Assembly (NCBI GenBank): GCA_021613535.1
Contig: CP075495.1
Location: 14,818,001-14,882,000 of the forward strand
Direction of reading: 5' to 3'
Origin: Adineta vaga
Taxonomy: Eukaryota; Rotifera
Length of the DNA stretch: 64,000 bases
Part shown: in pieces, positions 33,378-46,598 of the stretch
Position numbering within the stretch: position 1 is the stretch's first letter
Layout: every line of letters begins with the position of its first letter
Translations under genes and position numbers: made by a program
Notes under the pieces: model-generated
The model's database searches: none
What the model saw: only the letters and a program-made list of their open reading frames with translations
What the model was told of the DNA's origin: nothing

Positions 33378-34497
33378 ATGTTCACCTATTACAATAACGA
33401 TACGAATAATTCGTTGATTAATACAACAGATAATGCTACTATACCAACAATCTATGCACTTGGTCCACCATTAGCTACGATCTCATCAACATGTATCATT
33501 ATTGGAACATGTTTTTCTATAATTTGTATTTATCGCTATATACGAAAACCATATCTTCGAACTTATTTTACTTATCTAGTAAGTTTAACAAATAAAATTG
33601 GGAATTGAAACAGTAGGTTGTTTTCCTACAACAATGAATCTTTCATTGTTTGGAAAAAGATCTAATCATGAAATGCTCCTTATGAATAAATTGTCTTAAA
33701 ATTCATTTTAGTTTCATTATATGTTAATATATTGTTTGATATCATCGTTCATAAATGTTCCAATATTTTTAACTGGATATTATTTAAATTTATTCGAACA
33801 ATCTCATCGTCTTTGTGAATATTATACAATAAATGCATTAGCAATTAATATTGGTATGGTAACATGTTTAGCGTATGCAAGTATCGAACGTAATTATTTA
33901 ATTTTTCGTAAAAATGGTCTTCTTTCATGGCGTCGACAATTAATACCAATTAGTTGTTTAATATTCTATTCTTATTTCATGTCTATTCTAATGGTTTATA
34001 TTCCTCAATGTGATTATATTCCATGTCAATCTTGTCATACACAAGAATTGATCTATATGATTATATGGTTAATAATTAGTTTTATTATTCCTGAATTGAT
34101 TATGTTTAGTTCAACAATTCTTTTAATAATACGTCTTTATCGAAAACGTTTGAATTTCAATCAATCTAAAGATGATACTATTTTCTATCGAATTGTTATG
34201 CAAATGTCTTTATATGTTATTTGGTCATGTTTATATTATTGTCCACCAACATTTTATAGTTTAAGTTTAATTCTTAATTCAAATTTAACTTCACCATCAA
34301 CAAGATCAGCTATGATTATTGTCAATACAGTTAGTGTACAATCTTATCCAATATTAACATGTATTTTAATGATCAATTATCGTCAAAGAACAAAGAATAA
34401 TATTAAAAAACAACCAATTACTGATTCGATATTAAAATTAAATGTTCTTCCGACAATAAGTGAACAAGTTGTTCCACCATCATTGGAAACGAACTAA
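33378..34497 (+). CDS. Rhodopsin-like GPCR, orphan
   Basis: Two exons (33378-33578, 33712-34497) give 328 aa. The N-terminus has several N-glycosylation sequons (NDTNNS, NTTDNAT). Seven hydrophobic segments can be traced, the first across STCIIIGTCFSIICIYRY and the last over the C-terminal quarter (VNTVSVQSYPILTCILMINY). The DRY position reads SIERNYLIF, so the Arg is kept with Glu before it and Asn after. A classical NPxxY is not clear; SYPILTCILMINY is the nearest. Ligand class cannot be assigned. It resembles the large divergent sets of class A receptors in rotifers. The second GPCR lies 1.7 kb downstream on the same strand but is not a close copy. Confidence 0.75.
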
Positions 34498-36184
34498 TTA
34501 TTTCTTCCTTTATTTGAGATTCACTTTCAGGTGGTCATCATTTGATGAATTCATTCATTAACGTTCCATTTATAATCATAAAGAATAGTCTCATTATTAT
34601 TAGTTGACTATCTAAGGTTGAATCGTATTTAATTCGAATGTAGAATGACAAATGATGATATTGAGTATATCTATAATGTATGTGTTCATTTTCTTTCTAA
34701 TAAAATGTACTGAGACATTAAACATCTTTCATATATAATTAATGAGTTTTTGTCTTACATGAAAAGTTCTTTCACCCGTTTCCAGTTTCTTTTCGGATGA
34801 TTGCTTTTACGTCATTATTCGAACGAAGAAAGTAACATTACACAAACTTGAAATGACAAATTCTGTTCGGTTTTTGCATAAAATATATCAAAAGTTGTAC
34901 TCTTGAGATTATGAACTTTTATTTGTTTTTCACTCGAAGGTATGTACTTAAAAAGTGTAAATATCTTCTTAAACATAGATTGTTCTTAACTAATATTTTC
35001 TTAACTGAATTCGTGATCCTTTCCATTTCGATATATCGTTAATTGATGATGAAAACAAAAAATGCACCTAAGATATTTTAGGTATACTTATGATTCTTGT
35101 TGAGTTTTGATCAGATTACGATTACTATTTCAATATTTATCGATGCTATGAAAAGAGAGAGAGAGAAAAAGGATTTTTCTTGGTAATAAGCTTGTCAATT
35201 ACTTTCAATATTAAATGAAGTATGATGATCGCATAACAGATTTTCTCCATCACTCTTTCTGATAAATAGACAAACAGTAGGAAGAAGAACATTGAACTGC
35301 TTAATTATCTCAATTTAGTTATCAAATTCAAGTAAATTCAATAGTATAAATACTAATAATGCGTCATTCTTTTCAGCAAAAGGACTGTTAGGATTTAAAG
35401 ATTAATAAATTAGATGATAGATATAGAGAGAAAACCCAAGAATAAAATCGTTATTTATAAGATGCATAAAAAAATTGCATTCAAAGAGTATAACTATATG
35501 ATCTACAATGTTTTTTTTAAACTAGTCATAGACATTTTATTACATTACTTCGTACGCTTTTATCCTTCTTCACTTTAATAATAGTAATTAGATTCTAATG
35601 AAATCTGACTGTGATTCAAACCAAGAGTAGAAAGTATACTAAGAGCCATTATTAGAAATGTTTCATCATTTTAGCTAATATTCATACTAGATGTTATTGA
35701 GTTTGAACCGGAAGTATCATGATGATTCGAATATTTATAACTGATTATTTATTTTTATTGAAATGAAAATTTAGGTGAGAAGTCGAAAGTACTTCTTTTC
35801 TCGTGTTCATGTTGGTGATAATGTACTTCTGTGTGCGTCAAAAGAGAGAGAGAATTATTCTTTTTCGTGATTAAGTCTATTTAAAAATGATAAGAAAAGA
35901 CGTTCAATTAACACAGATGGAAGTTTTTTGTTATAATGTGTCACTGATGATTCTTAAGAAGATAGTAATGCTCATTTAATGATGTGCTATTAAAAAGTCT
36001 GAACGTGATGTTTTGTATAGAAAAGATTTTATCGAAGAAATTACGCTTTTCGATAAAACATGTTTCTTACTTTATTCTTCATATAATATAAATAATTGTA
36101 GATCTCTTCTTTGTCTATGTCATTTATGTTTAATAAAATATTTCATATTATTGTAAATTTTCTCATAAGATATCTTTTTAGATA
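34498..36184. other. 1.7-kb non-coding interval between the two GPCR genes
   Basis: AT-rich sequence with short GA runs (e.g. near 35155-35165 and 35845-35852). No exon or RNA gene recognised; it should include the promoter of the opsin-like gene. Confidence 0.4.
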
Positions 36185-37366
36185 ATGAATTCCACTTTAA
36201 CATTATGTGTTGGTACTTTATTTCATGAAATTGATCCTACAGACTGTTTATTAAGTCGTATATGTGGATCAGTTATTCTATTTGTATCCATCATTGCGAT
36301 TTTATTCAATTTACGTTTTCTGTATTGGTCATCCTATCATCGAAATGTTCGATCTCGTCATTATTCATTAATTATTTCAATGATTATCTCCTCATTATCT
36401 GTCGTTTTTGTTATTGGACCTTCAGTATTTTTTCAATGCTTTTATTGTTATCGTTGGTGTTCACCATTTTATTGTCGTTTTGAAGGTTTTGTCAGTTATT
36501 TAAATGGTTGTGTGAATATGTTTATGTTAATGATGATATCCATTATTCGTTATTCATCAGTTATACATACAAATATAAGTAAAAGATATCTTGAACGACA
36601 TTCTTCTTTAACAGTAATCGTTTGTTGGTGTTGTGGTCTTATATTTGCTGTTCCACCTTTATTTCATTTGAATGAATATATACCTGAAGGTGTTGGTTTT
36701 CATTGTGGATTAAATTGGTTTGATCGTTCAACAAAATCTCGTCTTTATTTTGCATTAACATTTTCATTTGTTTATTTTATTCCATTACTTATTCTTTTTA
36801 TTGTTAATATCTATGTTTATCATGTTATTCGACGTTTAATTCAAAGTGCAACAAGAATGACTCAATCAAACATACTTTCAAAAGTTTCTGAACAGAAACA
36901 TCAATCAACAACAACATTTACATCATCATCATCAACTCGAAGTAATACAACACCTACTCATACCTATAAATCAGATCGTATTCAATCAATTTATTCATTT
37001 AATGGAAGTTCTCGATTAATTTCACGTCCAACATTCGATATAATTCAATTCAATCAATTATCACGATTAAATCGTTTTGAAGCTGATCGACGTTTTGCAT
37101 TAGCAACAACATTTTTAATTAGTGAATATTTACTTAGTTGGACACCATACGCTATTGTAGCTCTATTTTATTTATTTGATGTGAAATTAATTAGTCAACA
37201 ATCAGTGATCATGACAATATGTGCATTCATTGCAAAGATATCGATGATTTTAAATCCACTTATTTACATAGCTACAAGTAAAACAAAGCAATTTAAGGAA
37301 ATGTTACTTTTTAGAACTTGTTCATGTTCGTATTGTCGATTGAGAAGAAATGTTCTTATGTTGTAA
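36185..37366 (+). CDS. Opsin-like GPCR with the retinal-binding lysine
   Basis: Single-exon seven-TM protein of 393 aa. The TM7 motif AKISMILNPLIY carries Lys351 at the position of bovine Lys296, the residue that binds retinal as a Schiff base, followed by NPxIY. TM3 begins CRFEGF, placing Glu100 at the Glu113 counterion position and Cys97 at Cys110. Extracellular loop 2 reads YIPEG with Cys174 six residues after Glu168, matching Glu181 and Cys187. TM6 has SWTPYAIVALFYLF. Together these make an opsin far more likely than another class A receptor. Two oddities: the ERY motif is replaced by I121-R-Y, and intracellular loop 3 is enlarged by ~70 Ser/Thr-rich residues. Intronless. Expected to be a light sensor coupling to a G protein; the subtype cannot be fixed by eye. 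Confidence 0.8.
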   Translation: MNSTLTLCVGTLFHEIDPTDCLLSRICGSVILFVSIIAILFNLRFLYWSSYHRNVRSRHYSLIISMIISSLSVVFVIGPSVFFQCFYCYRWCSPFYCRFEGFVSYLNGCVNMFMLMMISIIRYSSVIHTNISKRYLERHSSLTVIVCWCCGLIFAVPPLFHLNEYIPEGVGFHCGLNWFDRSTKSRLYFALTFSFVYFIPLLILFIVNIYVYHVIRRLIQSATRMTQSNILSKVSEQKHQSTTTFTSSSSTRSNTTPTHTYKSDRIQSIYSFNGSSRLISRPTFDIIQFNQLSRLNRFEADRRFALATTFLISEYLLSWTPYAIVALFYLFDVKLISQQSVIMTICAFIAKISMILNPLIYIATSKTKQFKEMLLFRTCSCSYCRLRRNVLML

Positions 37367-37771
37367 ATGTAATTGAAATTGGAAATAAAAAAAAACATAA
37401 AAAGTATTTTCATTGTTGATTTACGTCGATAGAAAGATATCTCATGATAACTGAATTGAATTTGTAATTTAGTAAAGTATTTCTTTGTCAAATACAAACT
37501 GAACAGGTACATATTTTCTTCAATCATGATAATTTTGAGATAGATGAGATTTTGAGATTCTAGTTAATGAGAATGAAATAATGATAAATCCATCAAGATT
37601 TAGATCTTATAGAACTATGTGAATATTATGTTAATAAACGGATTCGTTTGATATAGATTAACAAAGTACAATGAAAATAAATTTAGAATCGAGGCAACAA
37701 GATATACGACGAGGTAGATAATAACTGTTTTAAGATATTCAATACTGGTTTTAGATATTTAAGAGGTTTTA

Positions 37772-38664
37772 TACACCGGGTATACCAAAATTTTTGCGAC
37801 ATTTTTATTTTGTTGATATCTTCAATTGGGAAAATGATAAAATCTTAATTTTTCTTTTAAATCATAGAGCGAGAAAAGATGTACAAAATATGCATAAGAG
37901 AATCTCTATTCTCTGGTTCGAACAATTTTCTTGTGGCTATTATTAAGTGCCTATACAGTACTATGACGTCCCATCGCATGTGGATGAATACGAATGTATT
38001 GGAGCCACTTTCGTTTCTGTTTTATGAATTTGCACACATAGTTATAGATAGAGCTTTTTATGGCACATCTTTCAAAAAAGAAATTAAGCTATTATTATTC
38101 GTTCAAGTTTACAGAAATGCTAAATAAACAAAATCATCATAAATGACACGTTATATAGAACTAACTTGTCAATTGTCGATCTTATGTTTAAAATAAACAC
38201 AAAACGTATAAATTCATATGACTTTATTGCCACTTATTTTGTAGTTCTTTCAATGACGTATCTTATACATACAAGATTTGTATTCTATCATTTTTAGAAT
38301 CTAGAATATCTTGAAAACAATGTAAAATACAGCATAGAAATAGGACCGCCAACTTGTGGACTTTTTAGTTTGCAGAATGGGAAGATCAGTAGAAGCTGGT
38401 ATTCGTAATTTCTTGGTATAGCTCTGAGAGAGCTTTCCATGACACAACTTAAAAGAAAAGAATTAGGTATAAATCATTTTCCAATATTAATATATATCAA
38501 AAATAAAACACAATGTGCAAGTAATTTTACTGTGCGGGGACATCGCAGTCCTCTATATAGGTACTTGATAATGATTACAAGAAAATTGTTCGGATCAGGA
38601 ATAAAGATTCAGTAGCTGCCAACAAAATAAAAAATGTCGCAAAACTTTTGGTACACTCGGTATA
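37772..38664. mobile_element. Non-autonomous DNA transposon with ~45-bp terminal inverted repeats
   Basis: The sequence at ~37772-37816 (ACCGGGTATACCAAAA, a TTTTGCGACATTTTT block, then TATTTTGTTG) recurs in inverted orientation at ~38620-38664 with few mismatches, enclosing ~0.9 kb. Both ends are flanked by TA, as for Tc1/mariner-type insertions. No transposase domain is recognisable inside; the longest internal ORF (82 aa, 37879-38127) has no known motif. The interior contains two loosely similar blocks around GAGCTTT..ATG.CACA at ~38050 and ~38430, hinting at an internal duplication. Confidence 0.65.
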
Positions 38665-38701
38665 ATGTAAAGCAAAAATGGAATAATCCCAACAGCTATA
38701 A

Positions 38702-38795
38702 TAATATTCCAAGGTTTGATTAGGTAAAACAAATAAATCAGGCATGTTTGGTGCCTGATGTAATATTCCAAGGTTTGATTAGGTAAAACAAATAA
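38702..38795. repeat. Two identical 35-bp direct repeats, 59-bp period
   Basis: The block beginning TAATATTCCAAGGTTTGATT occurs at 38702-38736 and again at 38761-38795 without mismatch, separated by 24 nt that contain a short palindrome (CAGGCATGTTTGGTGCCTG). It lies just outside the right end of the TIR element. Confidence 0.85.
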
Positions 38796-39244
38796 TGATT
38801 GAATCAATATCATATGAAGATACGACACCAAAACAATCCGAGATTGTTAATTTTTTCTCTATCAAATGTATATTAGTTGATATTTATGACTAGAAGATAA
38901 TGTTTTTTTCATCAAGTATCATTGTATTTTTTTTAAAAGCCGTCTGTTCTGCCATCCCATTCTCCACAAAGAAATAACATTACAATAAAGAAAGGAGTTG
39001 TTAGATTATAACAAGATACCGGATAGTAACGCCGTCATACGGATAATATAATTTGTTCGACTTGGGTACAAAGAAGAAGAAGACAATGAACTGTTTCTGA
39101 TATATCTTGACAAAGAAATTCACGATATTTTATTGAATCTAATCTAATGTGTTTCAATAAGGTAAAAAAATATCAGATTATCGTATCTTTTTCTGTAGAT
39201 CACTTTCTTGATAAAAATGTCTAGAATCTTACGTCCAACAACGG

Positions 39245-39699
39245 ATGAAGTACGAAATTTTCCATAAATCACGTAAACATAAGCAGCATCAAGACCGTTT
39301 CGTTTGTTTTTGCTATAAATCTTCGTTCTCTAGTCCAGAGAAGAATGAATTAATCACATCATTTTTAAATATGTTCAAAGTGAATATTCAATTAACAGTC
39401 ATAATTATTTGTTTTTTTACAATAAAGAAACATATGCTTCAAAATTTGCTAAACCTTCGTTGGAACAACAGGTTCAAAACCTGACACAAATGGTGAATCA
39501 ACAAAATGCACAAATTGATAAGCTCAATGATTTGGTCAAGAAATTACTGGCGGATGTGGAGTTACATAAACAGCGGAAAGATGCTTATAAAATAAAGATA
39601 AAAGATTTAGAAGAAAAATTCAACAACAGGCAATCATATTCAAGTTTAAACGACGAAACCATCATGCATCCTGTACAAAAACGAAAGAAATCGTGTTAA
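39245..39699 (+). CDS. Small coiled-coil protein, family unknown
   Basis: Two exons (39245-39272, 39428-39699) give 99 aa with closing phase. The main exon encodes a clear heptad coiled coil (LEQQVQNLTQMVNQQNAQID, then LNDLVKKLLADVELHKQR) and ends in a basic tail (VQKRKKSC) that could serve as a nuclear signal. The first exon is short and its start (MKYEIFHKS) less certain; an upstream ATG at 39216 with another donor is an alternative. I recognise no family. It may be a genuine small adaptor or a fragment of a larger gene. Confidence 0.5.
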
Positions 39700-40514
39700 A
39701 ACATGAATGTTTAAAAGCCTAAATGTGTTTACATATCGTATTATATAAACATGTAAACTTGTTCTTTCTTTATATATTGTAATATTTGATCACACATCTG
39801 GTATCATACTCATTCTTCTGTTCATTTTTTTTTCATTTGATAATTCTAATGTTATCTCTAACTGTATTGAACAACATGCAACAATAAAGAATAATTTTTT
39901 TTTCAAATTTTTAATTTTATCATACTAGTTGAATGTACAAGTGGTAGTTGTCATCTGAGTGTCAAGCAAAATAAAGATCACATTTTGAGTGAATCTTTCT
40001 TTAGAAAAAAGAACAGAAAATCATGAAACTATTAATAAATTGATCACAATGCATCCAAAGAGATGAATTTTACCCATATTTTCTTGGCATAAATAAATGT
40101 GGAAACAACAAGACGGTTGCACTTTGTTTAAATTCAAAAGCAGTCAGCACATTTCAACTTATTGGTTGAAGCCGACACAGAATATAGTCTTTCTCCATAT
40201 AAGATCATGAAGTGACTGACATACATTTTTGATGGGACAAATGGATTTTGTATAGATGCATTTCTCTTAAGTCTTGATTAGTTTCATGTAGAAAAGACTT
40301 GGAAATTATTAGTTAACAATAATCGAAAGAATGATCAGTTCATCAAAATTTTGATCGATAAAACGTCTCAGGTACTATGTTAACGAGCGAATTGGTTCAA
40401 TTTAAATAAAAGAAGTATTTTGAAATATCCAATGTTATCTTTGATAGTGAAAAAGTTTCCTCAAATCTTATGTAATTAGACTTTATTTTTTCCCAAAATC
40501 AAGATCTTGTTTAG
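39700..40514. other. 0.8-kb non-coding interval
   Basis: AT-rich sequence between the coiled-coil gene and the MOSC relic; no exon, RNA gene or repeat recognised. Confidence 0.4.
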
Positions 40515-40735
40515 TCAACGAATTACATCACCAACATGAATAGTTCCGGACACGATTTTTGAATCATCAATTTGTCCTAAATAGATACAAAAAAAAAGAA
40601 ATTAATGGATGTATACCTATCACGAAGTCGAGGATCTGATGGAAATGCTAAACCATATTTTGTCACTAATGCTTCTTGAACTTGAACTCCAGCTCAAGAT
40701 CTAATTGGATAAATGTATAATTCGTGAACATTCAT
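40515..40735 (-). pseudogene. Relic of a MOSC-domain / mARC-like gene
   Basis: The minus strand encodes MNVHELYIYPIRS, then a TGA at 40696-40694 where the family has the Cys of YPxKSC, then AGVQVQEALVTKYGL and DPRLRDR: the N-terminal beta-barrel of MOSC proteins such as mitochondrial amidoxime reducing component. A donor at 40616 and an acceptor at 40577 bracket a short intron. The next exon (40576-40515) encodes GQIDDSKIVSGTIHVGD followed by a stop, which matches the extreme C-terminus of the family (GTIKVGD-type). About 230 central residues, including the molybdenum-cofactor domain, are missing and the exons are out of phase. It is therefore an internally deleted pseudogene. Confidence 0.72.
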
Positions 40736-41353
40736 TTCGAATAAAAGAACAATTACTTTTGTCTCTCCTTCTATACATCAATACATCTCGTTTTTACCTT
40801 CAACCAATCAAACACAAAATCTATATGAATGAAGAAAGATTTTGCATCATTCTTTACCAATCGTATAGATGACACCATTTTATAACTACTTCTAAAATAT
40901 CGAGAATATGCAATTTCAAACTTATTCATTTGTAGTACTAATTAACACATCAAACACAGATCTCATTTTTTTCTAATTTATGTACAGGAAGTTAATTTTA
41001 TGTCATAGAACATGAATTCATCTCATGTTATGCTATAATCGTCTTATTTCTTATACACTATTTCAAGAACATAAGTTCAAAGTCGTCGTATCTATTGATC
41101 TTAATAAAGTCGAGAAAAAGAATGCATTATCGCATGACTGATTTAATTTAAAATACACAAATATAATTTATTGATTCTGATATTGATACGCCTTTATTTT
41201 TACGCATTTTGTGATAAACATTTATCAATGACATCATCATAGGTAGATAAGTAAATAATGATAAGAAAAAGAGAAAAAAATTGTGCCCTAGAAGTACATT
41301 TAAATATGAGAAAACATGTACTATTGATCTTTATGTTCAACATAGATTGATCA
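40736..41353. other. 0.6-kb non-coding interval
   Basis: Between the MOSC relic (-) and the Cys-rich membrane protein (+); nothing recognised. Confidence 0.35.
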
Positions 41354-41794
41354 ATGACGAAACCAAGTTTATTAATCATATCTATAAGTATACTTATTTA
41401 TTTACTTGTTGAACATACAAATCGTCGAGTATATAAATTATTAGATGAAATTGAACAACGGGGAAATGATCTTATTGATAAAACAGAAGAACGAATTCGA
41501 CAATTAATCAATGATACAATATTTCAATTGAACAATCAAACAAGAGAACAAATCAATGAATTAATTGATCAAAATAAAAAATATATTCCTCTACAAAATC
41601 CTTATGGTGCTACAACTTGTACAGAATGGTTTGGTTGTCATCATGGTTATTGTTGGGCAGGATGTGCGGGAGCATTTCCTTCTCTTACTGGTCCTGAATG
41701 GTGTTATACAAAAACATCCGATGAAAAAATAAAATGTCAAAACGATAAAGATTGTAGTGGATGTTGGCGCTGTTTTAGTCCATGTAGTGTTTAA
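41354..41794 (+). CDS. Membrane-anchored or secreted protein with coiled coil and Cys-rich C-terminus
   Basis: Single-exon protein of 146 aa. Residues ~5-19 are hydrophobic (LLIISISILIYLLVE), a signal peptide or signal anchor. Residues ~25-80 form an amphipathic helix (LLDEIEQRGNDLIDKTEER). The C-terminal ~60 residues hold ten cysteines in an ordered pattern: TCTEWFGC, GYCWAGC, EWCYT, KCQNDKDCSGCWRCFSPC. Similar Cys-rich modules with GYCWAGC-like and EWCYT-like motifs occur in rotifer and other invertebrate secreted proteins, but I know of no assigned function. A disulfide-stabilised extracellular domain on an oligomerising stalk is the likely architecture. Confidence 0.65.
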   Translation: MTKPSLLIISISILIYLLVEHTNRRVYKLLDEIEQRGNDLIDKTEERIRQLINDTIFQLNNQTREQINELIDQNKKYIPLQNPYGATTCTEWFGCHHGYCWAGCAGAFPSLTGPEWCYTKTSDEKIKCQNDKDCSGCWRCFSPCSV

Positions 41795-42194
41795 TCAACA
41801 AACGTTTTCATTATGTTCTTATTTAAATAAATATACAAGTGTTTTGCTCTCAAAATACTTTTCGAGGTCAATTATTCAATTTGAAATGAAATTTTGTTAA
41901 GTAAATATTATTGATTGAATTTAGTCATGCGAAATAAACGAATATCTAAATTTATTTTTTTGAAGAAAAAAACCATACATAAAGATTGCTTTTATTTCTT
42001 CTCACAGGTGAATGTATGAAAGCGATAGTACAAACTAGAAGTATGAGGATATTTAATAATGATAAGAAAGAAAGGTTTTATTCTTTTGTATCTAAGTTAA
42101 AGGTTGACTAAAAGAGAGAGAGAGAGAACACGTTAAATTTGATAAAACTAATTAATCCATCTTGATAATCATTTCATGTGTGTAGTAGTCAGAT
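41795..42194. other. Intergenic region between convergent genes
   Basis: About 400 nt between the stops of the Cys-rich gene (+) and GAPDH (-), with a short GA run near 42113-42127. Nothing else is recognised. Confidence 0.35.
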
Positions 42195-43997
<1,803 letters not shown>

Positions 43998-46598
43998 ATG
44001 TTTAATTTTCGAAGAATATCAATCTTTCAACGTTCGATTTCGTCGGGATATTATGCTCGTCGTTTTCGATCAGCTCGTCGAACTTCTCAAGCATCGATTT
44101 TCGATGATAAACATATTATTACTGAAACAAAACCTGTTTCTTTAGATCATCTTTCACCTGTAGTTCGTCAACTTTTATCTAAAGATCCATCCTATGCCGT
44201 TCGTTTTGGTGGACAATTATCAGATGATAAGAAACATCTCGTTCGACAACATTCGCGAACAACAGGTCGAGCTGAAGATTTGTTTTCACAAGTAACAAAA
44301 GATGACATAATTCTATCAGAAAATGAAGATGAAAAAGATTTACCTCGTCCTCCAATTGTTGCATTTCCATCTGTTGAAAATCGATTTGAAATTGATTTAG
44401 GTACAGAAGATAAAACCGTATCAATTCATGAAACAGCTCGTTGTTTTGGTTGTGGAGCATCACTTCAATGTTCTGATCGAACGAAATCGTAAGAAAGAAA
44501 TGTGATATCAAAGATTTGAATTTCATTCGAGTTATTTTAGAGGTTTTATACCTGTAGAAATCTACAAACATTATCTTATGAGTAATTTACAAAAACGAAC
44601 AAGTCAATGTCAACGATGTTTTCTGTATAAATATACAAATGAAATATCACATTGTGAAGTTAATGAACAAGTCTATAAAGATATTTTAACAGAAATTAAA
44701 CGACGACGTGGTTTAATTATTTTAATTGTTGATCTTCTTGATATACCTAATTCTATTAGTCAATCATGGGCACATCTTGTTGATCAAACAACAGATCAGT
44801 CAAATTCATCAAGAAATCTTATATTTGTTCTTGGTAATAAAGTTGATCTTTTACCAAAAGGTATGTTAAGTAAATCTTACGATTTTTCTATATAGATTTC
44901 TTATTTTAGACAGTGAATCATATTTATCTGATGTACGAAAATGTTTAGAAAATGAATGTACAAAACGTGGTTTAGGAAAACATATTGTTAAATATTATGG
45001 TTTAATCAGTGCACGAACAGGTTATGGTGTTGAAGAATTAATTTCGAAAGTATTTCGTTATTGGTCACAACATGGTTTGTCATCATTTATTCTTATCGTT
45101 ACATATCATATAATATGTTTTTTTAAACAGGTGGTGTTTATCTTCTCGGTGGAACAAATACAGGAAAAAGTAGTTTATTCAATAGTTTAATTGATTCAGA
45201 TCTTTGTCATATTCATGCACTTGACTGTATTCAACGTGCAACTGTATCTAATCTACCTGGTACGACAATGAATGTACTTCGTTTTCCAATTCAATTACGA
45301 ACTGGAAAAAATCAATTTATGCGAGCAGAACGCCTAAAAGAACGTGAAGAAAATGAAAAGATTCTTGAAGAAAATAATAATTCAATTGAAAATAAAACAA
45401 CAATTATTGGTATGTTTTTTTTTTATTTGATCAAATAAGATTCATAGTATTCATTAAATTAATCTTTAAGAAAATGTTGAATCAACTGTAAAATGGCGTC
45501 GTCGATTTGAATCTGAAATGAATTTACCAAAAAGTGGTGCATCATATACTTATTCATCAGGTACAGATTCTTTTAATGAAGATCGTTCATTTGAATCAAG
45601 TGAACATAATTATATCAATTATCGTCAAAAGAAAATGCGAGCATTTAATCCTGATTCATATAAAAAAGAAAAATGGCTCTATGATACACCTGGTGTCATT
45701 CTATCTGAACAGGTAATAGACGAATCTTTGATAGATTATTTCATAATTATTTTCTTTTAGGTACTGAATAAATGTAGTACTCAAGAAGAATTAGCATTTT
45801 TCGATCATCAATCAACTATAATTCGGCCAGTAAATATTTTATTAAATGTTGGACAAACAATATTAATTGGCGGAATCGTAAGAATTGATGTTAAACATGT
45901 AAGTTTAGTGTATTTATTTTGAGATTTATTACATATTCATGATTTTAGATGAGTCAAAATGCTCGAGCAAGTCTTTCTTTAATGACAACATCTCGATTAC
46001 CAATCAATGTCATCGAAACAAACGATGTTGAAAAATTCTATGAAAAAGCATTAGAAAAAAATGAACTTGGAGTTAGTGATTCATTTTATGATTCGATAGG
46101 GGAAGAATAAAGAATACTTTGTTTGCTTTTCGAAAAGGTTCCTCAAAATCGTGTTAATGGTCGACTTCAAGATCCACCTGAACTTCGTGGACCAACTATT
46201 GAAATTCTTGGAATTGGAGAAGAACAAGCAGCTGGAGATATTGTTTTGTCATCTGCAGGTACAAACTTTCTATTCAATTGTAAATAATAAATCTGTGAAA
46301 TAATTTAGGATGGGCCAGTGTACAATGTAGTCGTGATCAATATGTGATATTTGATGTAATGACACCAGATGGTCTTGGTATACATCTTCGACAACCAGCA
46401 TTACTTCAATATTTATTTCATTTACGTGGATCACAAATCGAACAAACACCATTCTTTGATAAACAATCTTATATGAAAGATCAAAAAGAAAATGAAGATG
46501 ACAACGATTCTCAATCGAATGAACTTGAAATGATTATAAATGAAAAACTATGGAAAGGAGAACAAACAAAACATCGACGACGAGCAAAACGTTCATAA
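43998..46598 (+). CDS. NOA1: NOA1/YqeH-type circularly permuted mitochondrial GTPase
   Basis: Nine exons (43998-44488, 44541-44860, 44910-45074, 45131-45409, 45471-45712, 45761-45898, 45949-46071, 46138-46258, 46309-46598) give 722 aa, near human NOA1. The Arg/Ser-rich N-terminus (FRRISIFQRSISSGYYARRF) is a mitochondrial presequence. A zinc ribbon follows (CFGCGASLQC, CQRC). The G motifs are in permuted order: LGNKVDLLP (G4), SARTGYG (G5), GGTNTGKSSLFNSL (G1), then the LPGTT region and DTPG (G3). Insertions of charged sequence lie between G1 and G3. Family members assist small mitochondrial ribosomal subunit assembly and translation. The C-terminus is basic (HRRRAKRS), fitting RNA binding. 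All key residues appear intact. Confidence 0.93.

Noticed and set aside
37879-38127. 82-aa ORF inside the TIR element as a transposase
   Set aside because: No DDE/DDD or helix-turn-helix motif; composition is consistent with chance.
40694-40696. TGA at the conserved Cys read as selenocysteine in the MOSC protein
   Set aside because: Most of the protein is missing and the exons are out of phase, so a nonsense mutation in a relic is simpler.
44179-44571. 130-aa antisense ORF over NOA1
   Set aside because: Shadow of the real coding frame; the NOA1 frame on the other strand is unambiguous.
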